Shown piece by piece: positions 8,486-16,786 of a stretch of 64,000 nt of DNA. The stretch spans positions 62,001 to 126,000 of the forward strand of contig CAMBOV010000003.1 of the NCBI GenBank assembly GCA_945869475.1, given 5' to 3'. Below the pieces are notes generated by a model, which saw only the letters and a list, made by a program, of their open reading frames with translations, searched no databases and had not been told where the DNA came from. The DNA comes from Singulisphaera sp. GP187. Lineage in GTDB: Bacteria > Planctomycetota > Phycisphaerae > Phycisphaerales > SM1A02. The translations under genes and the position numbers were made by a program. Every line of letters begins with the position of its first letter. The first letter of the stretch is position 1.

Positions 8486-8545
8486 AAACCGCCCAGCGCA
8501 TGCTGGGCGGTTTTTTGCTGGGCGGTTTTTGCTGGGCGGTTTTTT
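8486..8545 (+). terminator. Rho-independent terminator with a triplicated 3' arm
   Basis: The 5' arm AAACCGCCCAGC (8486-8497), loop GCAT, pairs with GCTGGGCGGTTT (8502-8513) and ends in a T-run. The 3' arm plus T-run (GCTGGGCGGTTTTTT) is then repeated twice more in tandem, at 8517-8530 and 8531-8545. Only one 5' arm is present, so the extra copies offer alternative pairing partners. Confidence 0.9.
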
Positions 8546-8611
8546 GCAAGAAATCTCTCGCTTTTTCGATGCTTTGGTGGATGAATCGAAAGTCTGGGCT
8601 ACAGTTCGCTC

Positions 8612-10927
8612 ATGCTTACACCCCACATCGGCCGCCCTACGGGTGCCGTCGCTTTGTCGCTCGCCGCCATCGTTGCACTCGTCGCGCTCAACGCTGGAGC
8701 GGACGTCTCCAAGAAATCTGCGAAGCTCGCAAGTGCCGACCTGACGATCGCAGAACTTTCGCGGTTCGTGCTCTGCACACCGGCGCTCCCAACGGATCTT
8801 GCCGCCCACGTCGAGTTTTCAGTGTCAGTGCATGGCGCAGCGGCGACGATCGTGCTGGACAAGGTGTCGATTCGCGGCGACCGGTTCAAACTCTTGGTTG
8901 ATTCTGGAGATGGAGTGCTCAACGAAGTCGCTCCTCCAGCCATTCGCACCTATCGCGGTTCGCTCGCAGGTCGTCCCGGCACGATCGTTGCCGGATCGAT
9001 TCTCCCAACTGGATTCAGCGGCATCATTCACCTCGAGGATGAATCGACCTGGGTCATTCAACCGCTGAGTGATTTCCGACCCGAGTTGCTCTCGACTGGA
9101 CAGCACGTCTCATACGCGACGTCTGACGCGATTCCAGATGGCCGAGGTTGCGCGCTTGGGCGTCCTGGATTTCCAGTCGCGAAGTACCGCTCGCTGCTCT
9201 CCGCAGCGATCGCTGCGGGTCAGGGACAGGGCGAAGGTGGCATCGCTGGAACGACGCCGTCTCAAGTTGAACTCGGCTGCGAGACGGACTACGAATTCTT
9301 TCAGAAAAATTCATCGAGCATCCCAAACACCCTGAACGATGTCGAACTCATCGTCAGCAACGTCAACACGATTTACGATCGCGATGTGAACATCACGTTC
9401 GAACTCGCAACGGTCATCATCCGCTCGGATGTCGCCGACCCATACACGTCGACGACGATCGACGGGCGGCTCACTGAGTTTGGAAACAAATGGGCATCTG
9501 CGCCCGAGTCGGGCATCTACCGCGACATCTCGCACATGTTCTCTGGCTACACATTCGCGGGCGGCACGATCGGTCTCGCGTACCTGGGCGTTGTCTGCAA
9601 CGCAGTCAATAACGCACAGTACGGAGTCGTTGAGAGTCGTTACACCACATCACTCGGTTTTCGAATCTCGCTCTCGGCGCACGAACTCGGTCACAATTGG
9701 GACGCCACCCACTGCGATTCGCAAGGCACCGCTGCGTGCCACATCATGTGCTCTTCCAACGGCGGCTGCGGCGGCATCTCTGGATCGAACCTCAAGTTTG
9801 ATCCGTTGACAATTTCGGAAGTCGGAACCTACCTCTCGCAGGTCGGCTGCGATTTCGTTCGCCCACTTCCAGCGGCCGTTCCATTCGTCGAGACCTTCGC
9901 GGCAACCACGCTCGCGACCGCACGCTGGACTTACAACGACGGCGGTGCGGTGAACGCCAACGGCGCGAACGAGCCGTCAACTCCGTACTCACTCAACCTC
10001 GGTTCAACCGGCGCAAATGCCTACGACGACGATCAAGTTCGCACGAACTACATCCTGCTCGGCGGCACTTCTTCGGCAACAGCGAGTTACAAGGTGCAGC
10101 GCACGGGCGTCGAGACAGGTGAGACATTCATCGTCGAATACCTCAACAACACGCTCGATTGGACTGCACTACGCACGCTGACCTCGGATGGAACCAACCA
10201 GACCACCTTCACAACGTACACCGACAGCCTGCCGACCAATGCCAGACACAATCAGTTCCGATTGCGATTCCGAGTCGATGGCAATGACACGGGCGACAAC
10301 TGGTTTCTCGATGATGTGAACGTCTATGTCGTCGTCGCGCCGCCACCACCAGCCAACGACGAGTGCGAAGCTGCAACTGCTGTGACGCTTGGCTCGACCT
10401 CATTCAATTCAACGGATGCCACGGATAGTCCATACACGATTCCAACCGTCTGCACGCTCAATGCGAGTGGCGCCATCGTGCGAGATGTCTGGTTCGACTA
10501 TCAGGCAACGTGCAGTGGATTGACAACAGTCTCGACCTGCGGCACAGCTGGGTTCGACTCTCGAATCGTCGTCTACACGGCGAGTTCGCTCTGTCCAACG
10601 CAGTCAACCGGTGTGGCTGGCTGCAATGACGACACGGCTGGATGTGCAAACGGCACATCGACGGCGACCTTCAGCGCCCTCGTCGGGAACCACTACTACA
10701 TTCGCGTCGGTGGAGCGACCGGGGGCGGCGCAGGGTCGATCACGCTCGCGTGCACGGTGAACTGTCCAGCCGATCTCGATGGAGACTTGTTCGTCGACGC
10801 GGCCGATCTCACCGTCGTGCTCGCTGCGTGGGGATCGGTGGGCCCAACGGGCGATGTCAACTCGAGTGGACTGGTCGATGGACTCGATCTCGCGGTCATC
10901 CTCGCCTCGTGGGGTTCGTGCCCATAA
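8612..10927 (+). CDS. Secreted zinc metalloprotease (reprolysin/M12B-like) with dockerin-like tail
   Basis: The 771-residue protein has a signal peptide (hydrophobic stretch ~12-30) and a propeptide-like N-terminal third. A metzincin catalytic domain carries the zinc site HELGHNWDATH (H357, E358, H361, H367). Downstream 'CHIMCSSNGGCGG' supplies the Met-turn and disulphides. Beta-rich domains follow ('FVETFAATTLATARWTYNDGG', then a 'DECEAATAVTLG' module). The C-terminus is a dockerin-like double loop ('ADLDGDLFVDAADLTVVLAAW', 'DVNSSGLVDGLDLAVILASW'). TACAGT (8600-8605) ends six bases before the ATG and there is no Shine-Dalgarno, which suggests a leaderless message. Extracellular protein degradation is the likely role; the substrate is unknown. 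Confidence 0.85.
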   Translation: MLTPHIGRPTGAVALSLAAIVALVALNAGADVSKKSAKLASADLTIAELSRFVLCTPALPTDLAAHVEFSVSVHGAAATIVLDKVSIRGDRFKLLVDSGDGVLNEVAPPAIRTYRGSLAGRPGTIVAGSILPTGFSGIIHLEDESTWVIQPLSDFRPELLSTGQHVSYATSDAIPDGRGCALGRPGFPVAKYRSLLSAAIAAGQGQGEGGIAGTTPSQVELGCETDYEFFQKNSSSIPNTLNDVELIVSNVNTIYDRDVNITFELATVIIRSDVADPYTSTTIDGRLTEFGNKWASAPESGIYRDISHMFSGYTFAGGTIGLAYLGVVCNAVNNAQYGVVESRYTTSLGFRISLSAHELGHNWDATHCDSQGTAACHIMCSSNGGCGGISGSNLKFDPLTISEVGTYLSQVGCDFVRPLPAAVPFVETFAATTLATARWTYNDGGAVNANGANEPSTPYSLNLGSTGANAYDDDQVRTNYILLGGTSSATASYKVQRTGVETGETFIVEYLNNTLDWTALRTLTSDGTNQTTFTTYTDSLPTNARHNQFRLRFRVDGNDTGDNWFLDDVNVYVVVAPPPPANDECEAATAVTLGSTSFNSTDATDSPYTIPTVCTLNASGAIVRDVWFDYQATCSGLTTVSTCGTAGFDSRIVVYTASSLCPTQSTGVAGCNDDTAGCANGTSTATFSALVGNHYYIRVGGATGGGAGSITLACTVNCPADLDGDLFVDAADLTVVLAAWGSVGPTGDVNSSGLVDGLDLAVILASWGSCP

Positions 10928-10944
10928 TCGGCGATCACCTCGCG

Positions 10945-11595
10945 GTGAAAGCTCGAATTCGAACAGATCCTCTGGCATTCATCGCTTTGGGCGGAGCTTT
11001 GCTCGCGTGCTGTCCAGCTGCTGCCATTGGAGGCGTCGCGGCTGGCTGCATCTCGCTCGCGCGCATCGCCAAGTCGGACGGCGCGCTGCGGGGCAAGACG
11101 CTTGCGCTGGGATCGATCATCGCAAGTCTCATCATCGGTGGCACATCATCGGTCATCGGAACTCGGTTTCAAGAGTCCGGACAGACAGCGATGAACGCCG
11201 AGGTGCGCGCAGCTGTCGATCAACTTCTCGCGACAGAGGTCGACCCATCAGCTTGGTGGGTCGGCGCCGATCCTCAGGCGTTGCTCGAGTTTCGTGCAGA
11301 GGTCCGCGAGCTCTTTGGACCACTGACTGCGGCAAGCGTGACCCAAGTGGCGATAAACGCCACGCTGCCAGCTCGAGCGCACTATCGCGTCTTGCTCGAA
11401 TCGCCCTCGACGCAACTCTTCGCCTCCGTTGAAGTCGATGTGGTCTCGGATGTCAGCACCATGCTTCCAAGCGTTCGACTGCGATCGATGGCGATCGGAT
11501 CCCCCGATGATAAAACGACGACGGAGCATCCCCGTCCGCTCGCCTTTCCCGCAACGAGTGATGCTGCGACCCCTGCTACTCTCAGTCCGAAATGA
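10945..11595 (+). CDS. Small membrane protein of DUF4190-like type
   Basis: The protein has about 216 residues. Two N-terminal hydrophobic helices ('LAFIALGGALLACCPAAAIGGVAAG', then 'LALGSIIASLIIGGTSSVIG') flank a short 'RIAKSDGALRGKT' loop, the pattern of DUF4190-like proteins. A soluble C-terminal domain of about 150 residues follows. GTG 10945 is used; an in-frame GTG at 10918 would overlap the preceding gene. Its end overlaps the next gene by four bases (ATGA), and the two proteins share layout, so they probably form a duplicated pair. The function is unknown. Confidence 0.6.
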   Translation: MKARIRTDPLAFIALGGALLACCPAAAIGGVAAGCISLARIAKSDGALRGKTLALGSIIASLIIGGTSSVIGTRFQESGQTAMNAEVRAAVDQLLATEVDPSAWWVGADPQALLEFRAEVRELFGPLTAASVTQVAINATLPARAHYRVLLESPSTQLFASVEVDVVSDVSTMLPSVRLRSMAIGSPDDKTTTEHPRPLAFPATSDAATPATLSPK

Positions 11596-12272
11596 GCACA
11601 GTTCCATCCGGTCTGTCGGAAAATTTTCTTGACGCTCTCCCGAGCGATTCGCCTCGATCGGTCAGCAAGCTCGCGATCACCTCGCTGGTGCTCTCACTAG
11701 TTTTCTGTTGCCCACTGACGACCCTCGTGGGCATCGTCACGGGCGCGCTCGCCGTGGCCGCAACCGTTCGTGATCGCAACCTCGCAGGTCGATGGATCGC
11801 GGTTGTGGCAATCGTCATCTCGAGCATCGCAACGATCGGACAGACCATCGTCCTGATCAAGGGCTACGACCTCGTTTTCGTTCCGATCATGTCTGGACCG
11901 CAAACTGCGCTGCGCGCGGGGGAGAGTGGCGACCTCGCGACCTTTCAGCAGAGCTTCACTTCGAGCGCCGTGAATGAAAACACCGCAGAGAATGCGCGTG
12001 TTTTTTTGGCTGCGTTGACCGAGCGATACGGCGCATTCACGACAGCGAGCCTCGACACGAACTCTGCCTCTAGCCAGCCTCCCGCTGCGGGACAGGACTT
12101 CATTGCTGACTACCAACTTGACTTCGCCAAGGGACGCATTCGCGCGACCTGCACAATCGAACTCGCTGATGCGACGGGTCAACTCTCGCTTAAACTCAAG
12201 AGCGTCGTGATTCATGATGTTGATCGAGGCGATCTTCGCTATCCACCAACTCCAACCAACGAGAAACCCTGA
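11592..12272 (+). CDS. DUF4190-like membrane protein
   Basis: The 226-residue protein has a short cytoplasmic N-terminus. Two helices ('LAITSLVLSLVFCCPLTTLVG', 'IAVVAIVISSIATIGQTIVL') are linked by a loop with 'RDRNLAGRW', characteristic of DUF4190. The ~150-residue exported domain probably matches that of the preceding protein ('FLAALTERYGAFTTASL' against 'FRAEVRELFGPLTAASV'). It overlaps the previous gene by four bases and is followed after three bases by an MlaF-like ATPase. A role in envelope homeostasis is a guess from context. Confidence 0.7.
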   Translation: MSTVPSGLSENFLDALPSDSPRSVSKLAITSLVLSLVFCCPLTTLVGIVTGALAVAATVRDRNLAGRWIAVVAIVISSIATIGQTIVLIKGYDLVFVPIMSGPQTALRAGESGDLATFQQSFTSSAVNENTAENARVFLAALTERYGAFTTASLDTNSASSQPPAAGQDFIADYQLDFAKGRIRATCTIELADATGQLSLKLKSVVIHDVDRGDLRYPPTPTNEKP

Positions 12273-12275
12273 ACC

Positions 12276-13169
12276 ATGGCGAGTAACGACATCAGAATCT
12301 CGGTTCGCGACCTCGTCAAGACCTTCGGAACTCAGACAGTCTTGACGGGAGTGAACCTCGACATTCGTGCGGGCGAAACGGTTGTGATCATGGGCGGGTC
12401 GGGTTGCGGCAAGACAACACTGCTTCGCTTGCTCATTGGGTCACACACCCCCACGAGTGGCACGATCGAACTGCTTGGGCAGGACATTTCGAAATTGACT
12501 GGCGATGAGTCGGACGCGCTGAAGCGACAGATGGGCATTCTCTTTCAGTCTGGGGCGCTCTTTCAGTCGATGTCGATTGGCGACAACGTCGCGCTTCCAT
12601 TGCAGGAGCACACCGACCTCGCCCCTGAGATCATTGACATTCAGGTCAAGATGAAACTCGAACTCGTTGGTCTTCGCCCCCACGCCAACAAACTTCCCTC
12701 GCAGATCTCTGGCGGCATGATGAAACGCGCCGGACTCGCCCGCGCGATGGCGATGGATCCAAAGATCTTGTTTTACGATGAGCCCAGCGCCGGACTCGAT
12801 CCGGTCACGAGCGCAGAAATCGATCAACTGATTCTTGAACTCACGCGAAGTTTCGGCATGACCAGCGTGGTGGTCACCCATGAGATGGACTCAGCATTCA
12901 CGATCGCCGACCGAATGGTCATGCTCGACGGAGGTCGAGTGCTCAAAGTCGACACACGTGAAGAGTTTGACCGAATTCGCCAGTTGCCTGAGAGCGAAGC
13001 GGCACTGCTCTCGCTCGATGAGCAGATCGTCTATCAGTTTCTTCGCGGAGCAGCGAATGGACCGATCACTCGGCGTCGCAGTGCTGATGACTACCGTGAA
13101 GATCTCCTGGGGATGGATGCCGCTGGAAACGAAACAGCCGATCGACGACCCTCGGGCGCGCGGTACTGA
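12276..13169 (+). CDS. ABC transporter ATP-binding protein, MlaF/Ttg2A-like
   Basis: The 297-residue ATPase has Walker A 'GGSGCGKTT' (40-48), a Q-loop ('GILFQSGALF'), the signature 'ISGGMMKRAGLARAMA', and Walker B with D-loop 'ILFYDEPSAGLDP'. The '(S)GGM.KR..LARA' signature and 'QSGALF.SM.V/IGDNVALPL' stretch are typical of MlaF, the ATPase of the retrograde phospholipid transporter of the outer membrane. No MlaE permease or MlaD MCE protein is adjacent, so partners must be encoded elsewhere. It is tightly packed between the DUF4190 pair and murD. Confidence 0.85.
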   Translation: MASNDIRISVRDLVKTFGTQTVLTGVNLDIRAGETVVIMGGSGCGKTTLLRLLIGSHTPTSGTIELLGQDISKLTGDESDALKRQMGILFQSGALFQSMSIGDNVALPLQEHTDLAPEIIDIQVKMKLELVGLRPHANKLPSQISGGMMKRAGLARAMAMDPKILFYDEPSAGLDPVTSAEIDQLILELTRSFGMTSVVVTHEMDSAFTIADRMVMLDGGRVLKVDTREEFDRIRQLPESEAALLSLDEQIVYQFLRGAANGPITRRRSADDYREDLLGMDAAGNETADRRPSGARY

Positions 13170-13175
13170 GCTGCG

Positions 13176-14576
13176 ATGAGCGACTCGGTGAAACAGAGTC
13201 ACTGCGACGAGTGGTTCGCAGGTCGACGGGTCACTGTGATGGGGCTTGGACAATGGGGCGGCGGTCTTGGCGTCGCTCAGTGGTTGCTCGCGCGAGGTGC
13301 GCGCGTCCACATCACCGATCTCGCAAGCGAGAAGACGCTTTCAAAATCTCTTGAGCCGATGGCACCGGCGATCGCTGAGGGCACCGTCACACTGCGACTC
13401 GGCGGCCACGAACTCAGCGACTTCGTGCAGAGTGACCTCGTCGTTGCCAACGCCGCTGTACCGCGGCCCTGGGAGAATCCATTTCTCGCTGCTGCTCGCG
13501 AGGCCGGCGTTGCGATTACCACTGAGATTCGACTCGCCGTCGAGCGACTTGCAACTCGCCGAGTCATCGCGATCACTGGCAGTGCTGGAAAATCAACGAC
13601 AACCGCGATGACCCTCTGCGCTCTCGCTGGCTCAGGTCGCGAAGTGCGATTCGGTGGCAACATCGGCGGATCCTTGCTGACCGCACCCGTGGGCAGCGCA
13701 CAGGAGTGGACCGTTCTTGAATTGTCGAGCGCGCAACTCTGGTGGCTATCGAAAGCGGGTGGTGGCGTGGGATGGTCGGCGACGATTGCTGTTCTCACAA
13801 ACCTCGCGGCGAACCATATCGACTGGCACGGCTCGCTCTGCCACTACATCGGCTCGAAGGCGCAGATTCGCGCCGACCAACGCGACGGCGACGCATTCCT
13901 CTGCGCGTTCGCGCGCGAAAATCCGGCGCAGTCGGCGCGCTTCGCAAGCGAGTCTGCGTCAGGGGCGTGGTGGTTGGGTGCGAGCGATCCGGCGGTACCC
14001 AGCGTCAGCGAGATCGAACTCTCAATTCCTGGCGCTCATCAACGGCGAAACGCGCAACTCGCACTTGCGATCACTGCGACCTGTGCGCAGTTCGACGGCG
14101 ATCCAGAGAATTCGCAGGGCGCACGCGCTGCACTCGCAACCTTCGCTGGGCTCGACCATCGATTGCAATCCATTGGATCGGTCGACGGGGTGCGCTGTTA
14201 CAACGACTCAAAGGCGACGACGCCCGAAGCGACACTCTTGGCTCTCGAGTCGTTCGATGACCTCGCGCGCGTTCATCTCATCGCGGGTGGTTTCGACAAG
14301 AAGGTCGATCTCTCTGCGATCCGCGACCTCGCACCACGGCTCGCAGGGCTCTACGCAATTGGCGAAACGGCTCGAGCGATTGCGCCCGCACCTCCAGCGA
14401 TGCGCTGTGACTCGCTCACGGATGCCGTTTCGCAGGCCTTTTCTCGGGCAAAGAGTGGTGACATCCTTCTGCTTTCACCAGCGTGCGCGAGCTGGGATCA
14501 ATTCACCAACTACGAAGCGCGGGGCAACCTCTTCGTGCAACGCGTGCGCGAGCATGCCGCATTGAGCCGGTGCTAG
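13176..14576 (+). CDS. murD: UDP-N-acetylmuramoylalanine--D-glutamate ligase
   Basis: MurD adds D-glutamate to UDP-MurNAc-L-alanine in the cytoplasm. The 466-residue protein has the Rossmann-like UDP-binding domain ('GRRVTVMGLGQWGGGLGVA'), the ATP-binding 'GSAGKSTTT' (135-142), a central 'NLAANHIDWHGS' motif and 'YNDSKATTPEAT' near residue ~345. These are diagnostic of MurD among Mur ligases. It lies away from ftsW-murG on the opposite strand, so the usual dcw cluster is broken up here. Confidence 0.93.
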   Translation: MSDSVKQSHCDEWFAGRRVTVMGLGQWGGGLGVAQWLLARGARVHITDLASEKTLSKSLEPMAPAIAEGTVTLRLGGHELSDFVQSDLVVANAAVPRPWENPFLAAAREAGVAITTEIRLAVERLATRRVIAITGSAGKSTTTAMTLCALAGSGREVRFGGNIGGSLLTAPVGSAQEWTVLELSSAQLWWLSKAGGGVGWSATIAVLTNLAANHIDWHGSLCHYIGSKAQIRADQRDGDAFLCAFARENPAQSARFASESASGAWWLGASDPAVPSVSEIELSIPGAHQRRNAQLALAITATCAQFDGDPENSQGARAALATFAGLDHRLQSIGSVDGVRCYNDSKATTPEATLLALESFDDLARVHLIAGGFDKKVDLSAIRDLAPRLAGLYAIGETARAIAPAPPAMRCDSLTDAVSQAFSRAKSGDILLLSPACASWDQFTNYEARGNLFVQRVREHAALSRC

Positions 14577-14582
14577 ACTTCT

Positions 14583-15080
14583 ATGACACCCATGAAATCC
14601 CTCGCCACACGTCTCGCTATAGGAATCGCCGCTGCAACTCTCCTCACTGGTTGCTACACCCCATCTGGGGGATTCAATCCAGGCACTGGTCGCGGCTTCG
14701 TCTACATCTCGACGCCGACCCGTCCTGTGACGATCACGCTCGTCGACACCCGTAATGGAGAACCATTTTTCAAACTCGACATTCCCGCCGGCGAACAGTT
14801 GACCTTCAAGTTCGTCGAAGGATCTGGCACGGGATCGCGCATCGAACCGACCAAGATGATGTGGGCGGTCTGGGAAGCGAAGACCGAGTTTGGTTCGCTC
14901 AACAACCAACTCATCTGCCCTCCCGCATCCTGCCGGCGAATCGACGTGAGCTTTCGGCCGGCGCCTGAAGATCCACCGACCGATCCGACGCTGCTCATTG
15001 CGCCTGACTCGGTGATTCCAACGACCGGGCCTGAGAGTCCTGCAGGTGGACCGCAAACTCCCAATCGTCCACAGGACTGA
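14583..15080 (+). CDS. Predicted lipoprotein of unknown function
   Basis: The 165-residue protein has a lipoprotein signal peptide with lipobox LLTG-C24. A compact ~95-residue domain follows ('GFVYISTPTRPVTITLVDTR', 'TKMMWAVWEAKTEFG') with two further cysteines, then a Pro/Thr-rich unstructured tail. I recognise no family. It starts six bases after murD; a second in-frame ATG at 14592 is also possible. It is probably anchored in the envelope. Confidence 0.7.
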   Translation: MTPMKSLATRLAIGIAAATLLTGCYTPSGGFNPGTGRGFVYISTPTRPVTITLVDTRNGEPFFKLDIPAGEQLTFKFVEGSGTGSRIEPTKMMWAVWEAKTEFGSLNNQLICPPASCRRIDVSFRPAPEDPPTDPTLLIAPDSVIPTTGPESPAGGPQTPNRPQD

Positions 15081-15087
15081 GCACGCG

Positions 15088-15582
15088 ATGCGGGTTGGCC
15101 ACGGCTACGACCTTCACCGACTCGAACCATGCGCCCCGAGCGGACGCGGTCGCCCATTGGTTCTTGGTGGTCTTCGCTTCGATCACGCAACGGGACCCGT
15201 CGCGCACTCCGATGGAGATGCGCTCTTGCACGCGATCACCGACGCGATCTTGGGCGCGCTGGGAATGCCCGACATTGGAAGTTTTTTTCCTGATACCGAC
15301 GCAGCGAACGATGGACGTGACTCGTCGATCTTTCTTCGCGAGGCGCTTGCGCGAATGCGCGCGGCGAAATTCTCTGTGGGCAACATCGATTGCACTGTGA
15401 TCTGCGAATCACCAAAGATTGGACCGCGCCGAGATGAAATCGTCGCGCATCTCGCAGCGCTGCTCTCGTGTGATGCGCAGCGGATCAACGTAAAGGGCAA
15501 GACACACGAGAAAGTCGATGCTGTGGGCGAGGGACGCGCCATTGAAGTGCACGTGGTTGCACTGCTTCAACCAATATCGTGA
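15088..15582 (+). CDS. ispF: 2-C-methyl-D-erythritol 2,4-cyclodiphosphate synthase
   Basis: IspF cyclises CDP-ME 2-phosphate to MEcPP in the non-mevalonate isoprenoid pathway. The protein has 164 residues, the family length. Metal ligands D8 and H10 sit in 'GHGYDLHRL'; 'HSDGDALLHAITDAILGALG' (from H40), 'DIGSFFPDTD' and C-terminal 'KGKTHEKVDAVGEGRAIEVH' are all present. The frame is open further upstream but ATG 15088 starts at the conserved 'MRVGHGYD'. It supplies precursors for undecaprenyl phosphate used by MurG/FtsW. Confidence 0.95.
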   Translation: MRVGHGYDLHRLEPCAPSGRGRPLVLGGLRFDHATGPVAHSDGDALLHAITDAILGALGMPDIGSFFPDTDAANDGRDSSIFLREALARMRAAKFSVGNIDCTVICESPKIGPRRDEIVAHLAALLSCDAQRINVKGKTHEKVDAVGEGRAIEVHVVALLQPIS

Positions 15583-15631
15583 GACCTGTGGACCTGCGTG
15601 GCAGACTCCATCGACCCCTATACTCGGATTT

Positions 15632-16765
15632 ATGAGAGCAGTCGTCACTGGGCAAGTCGGCGTTGACAAGAAGGAATACCTCCAAAAAACTGTGACCGCT
15701 GCGGGCGAACGAGGCGACCGCATCTCCCTCTTCAACATCGGCGATCGAATGTATGCAGAGGCGACTGATGTGCGACCCGGACGCATTCTCGACCTGCCGA
15801 TTTCGCGCCTTGCGAGTCTTCGCCGCGCGGCATTCAAAGATGTGATCTCCGCGACGCAGCCCAAGGGGGAGCATCCACACGTGATCGTGAACACCCACGC
15901 CACTTTTCGCTGGCGTCACGGACTCTTCAGCGCGTTCGACTTCGACCAACTGCTGAAACTTGAACCCAACTGCTTCATCTGTCTTGTCGACAATGTCGAG
16001 ACGATTCACCACCGCCTCCACCGCGATCATGTCATCGATGCAACGCTGAAGGATTGCATGGTCTGGCGCGAAGAAGAGATTCTCGCGACCGAATTGATGG
16101 CACAAGCGCTTGGATGCAGCAACGACTTCTATGTGCTCAGCCGAGGACGACAGCAAGACACGGTCGAAACGTGTGTGCGGCTGATCACGAGACCAGAGAT
16201 GCGCAAGGTCTATCCATCCTTCCCAATGAGTCATGTGATGGACATGCCCGACGTGATGGCTGAGATCAATCACTTTCGTGCCGAGCTCGCCAAACATTTC
16301 ATCACCTTTGATCCGGGTGATGTCGACGAGAAGCTGCTCTTAGACCGCGCGCTCGATGCGGCGCGCAAGGGAGAAGATTTCGTCGAGGTGCAACCGCACG
16401 CCTTCGGCGGGCGCGAAGGCAATCCCACCATGCGTCTGCCCGTGCGCGAAGTGCTCGACATCGCTGGCGACATCGATGGACAGATCTACATGCGCGATTT
16501 CAAGTTGGTCGACCAGAGCGACATGATTGTGTCGCTCGTGCCAGAACTTGCAGGCGGCGTGCCAGGGCTCTCGAGCGGCGTCGAGCGCGAATTGCACCAC
16601 GCATTCGAGCACACGAAAGAGGTCTACGTCGTGTGGAAGCCGAAGAAGAACCCAAGTCCGTTTATTACAGAGACTGCCACGCGCATTTTTCGCAGCGTCG
16701 ATGAGGCCCTTTCATTCTTCGACAGCGAAGGCATGCTCGCACCCACGTCGCTCTTCGGGCACTGA
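15632..16765 (+). CDS. AdkA-like P-loop protein fused to a deoxyribosyltransferase-like domain
   Basis: The first ~200 residues resemble archaeal-type adenylate kinase AdkA: an N-terminal strand plus loop 'VVTGQVGVDKKEYL', 'LFNIGDRMYAEA', 'VIVNTHATFRW' and 'LVDNVETIHHRL'. The phosphate-binding loop is degenerate: it lacks the second glycine and the Ser/Thr of GxxxxGK[ST]. The C-terminal half ('IYMRDFKLVDQSDMIVSLVPE', 'GVERELHHAFEHTKEVYVVWKP') has a Rossmann-like pattern seen in nucleoside 2-deoxyribosyltransferase-like proteins. TATACT (15619-15624) ends seven bases before ATG 15632, supporting this start over upstream in-frame options. The reaction is unknown; a nucleotide-handling role is inferred. 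Confidence 0.6.
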   Translation: MRAVVTGQVGVDKKEYLQKTVTAAGERGDRISLFNIGDRMYAEATDVRPGRILDLPISRLASLRRAAFKDVISATQPKGEHPHVIVNTHATFRWRHGLFSAFDFDQLLKLEPNCFICLVDNVETIHHRLHRDHVIDATLKDCMVWREEEILATELMAQALGCSNDFYVLSRGRQQDTVETCVRLITRPEMRKVYPSFPMSHVMDMPDVMAEINHFRAELAKHFITFDPGDVDEKLLLDRALDAARKGEDFVEVQPHAFGGREGNPTMRLPVREVLDIAGDIDGQIYMRDFKLVDQSDMIVSLVPELAGGVPGLSSGVERELHHAFEHTKEVYVVWKPKKNPSPFITETATRIFRSVDEALSFFDSEGMLAPTSLFGH

Positions 16766-16786
16766 TCGGCCCGAGAGCCCTGCGCC

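Noticed and set aside
8486-8545. CRISPR-like repeat array
   Set aside because: The repeats are 14-15 bp with no spacers between them and form terminator arms. No cas genes occur in the window.
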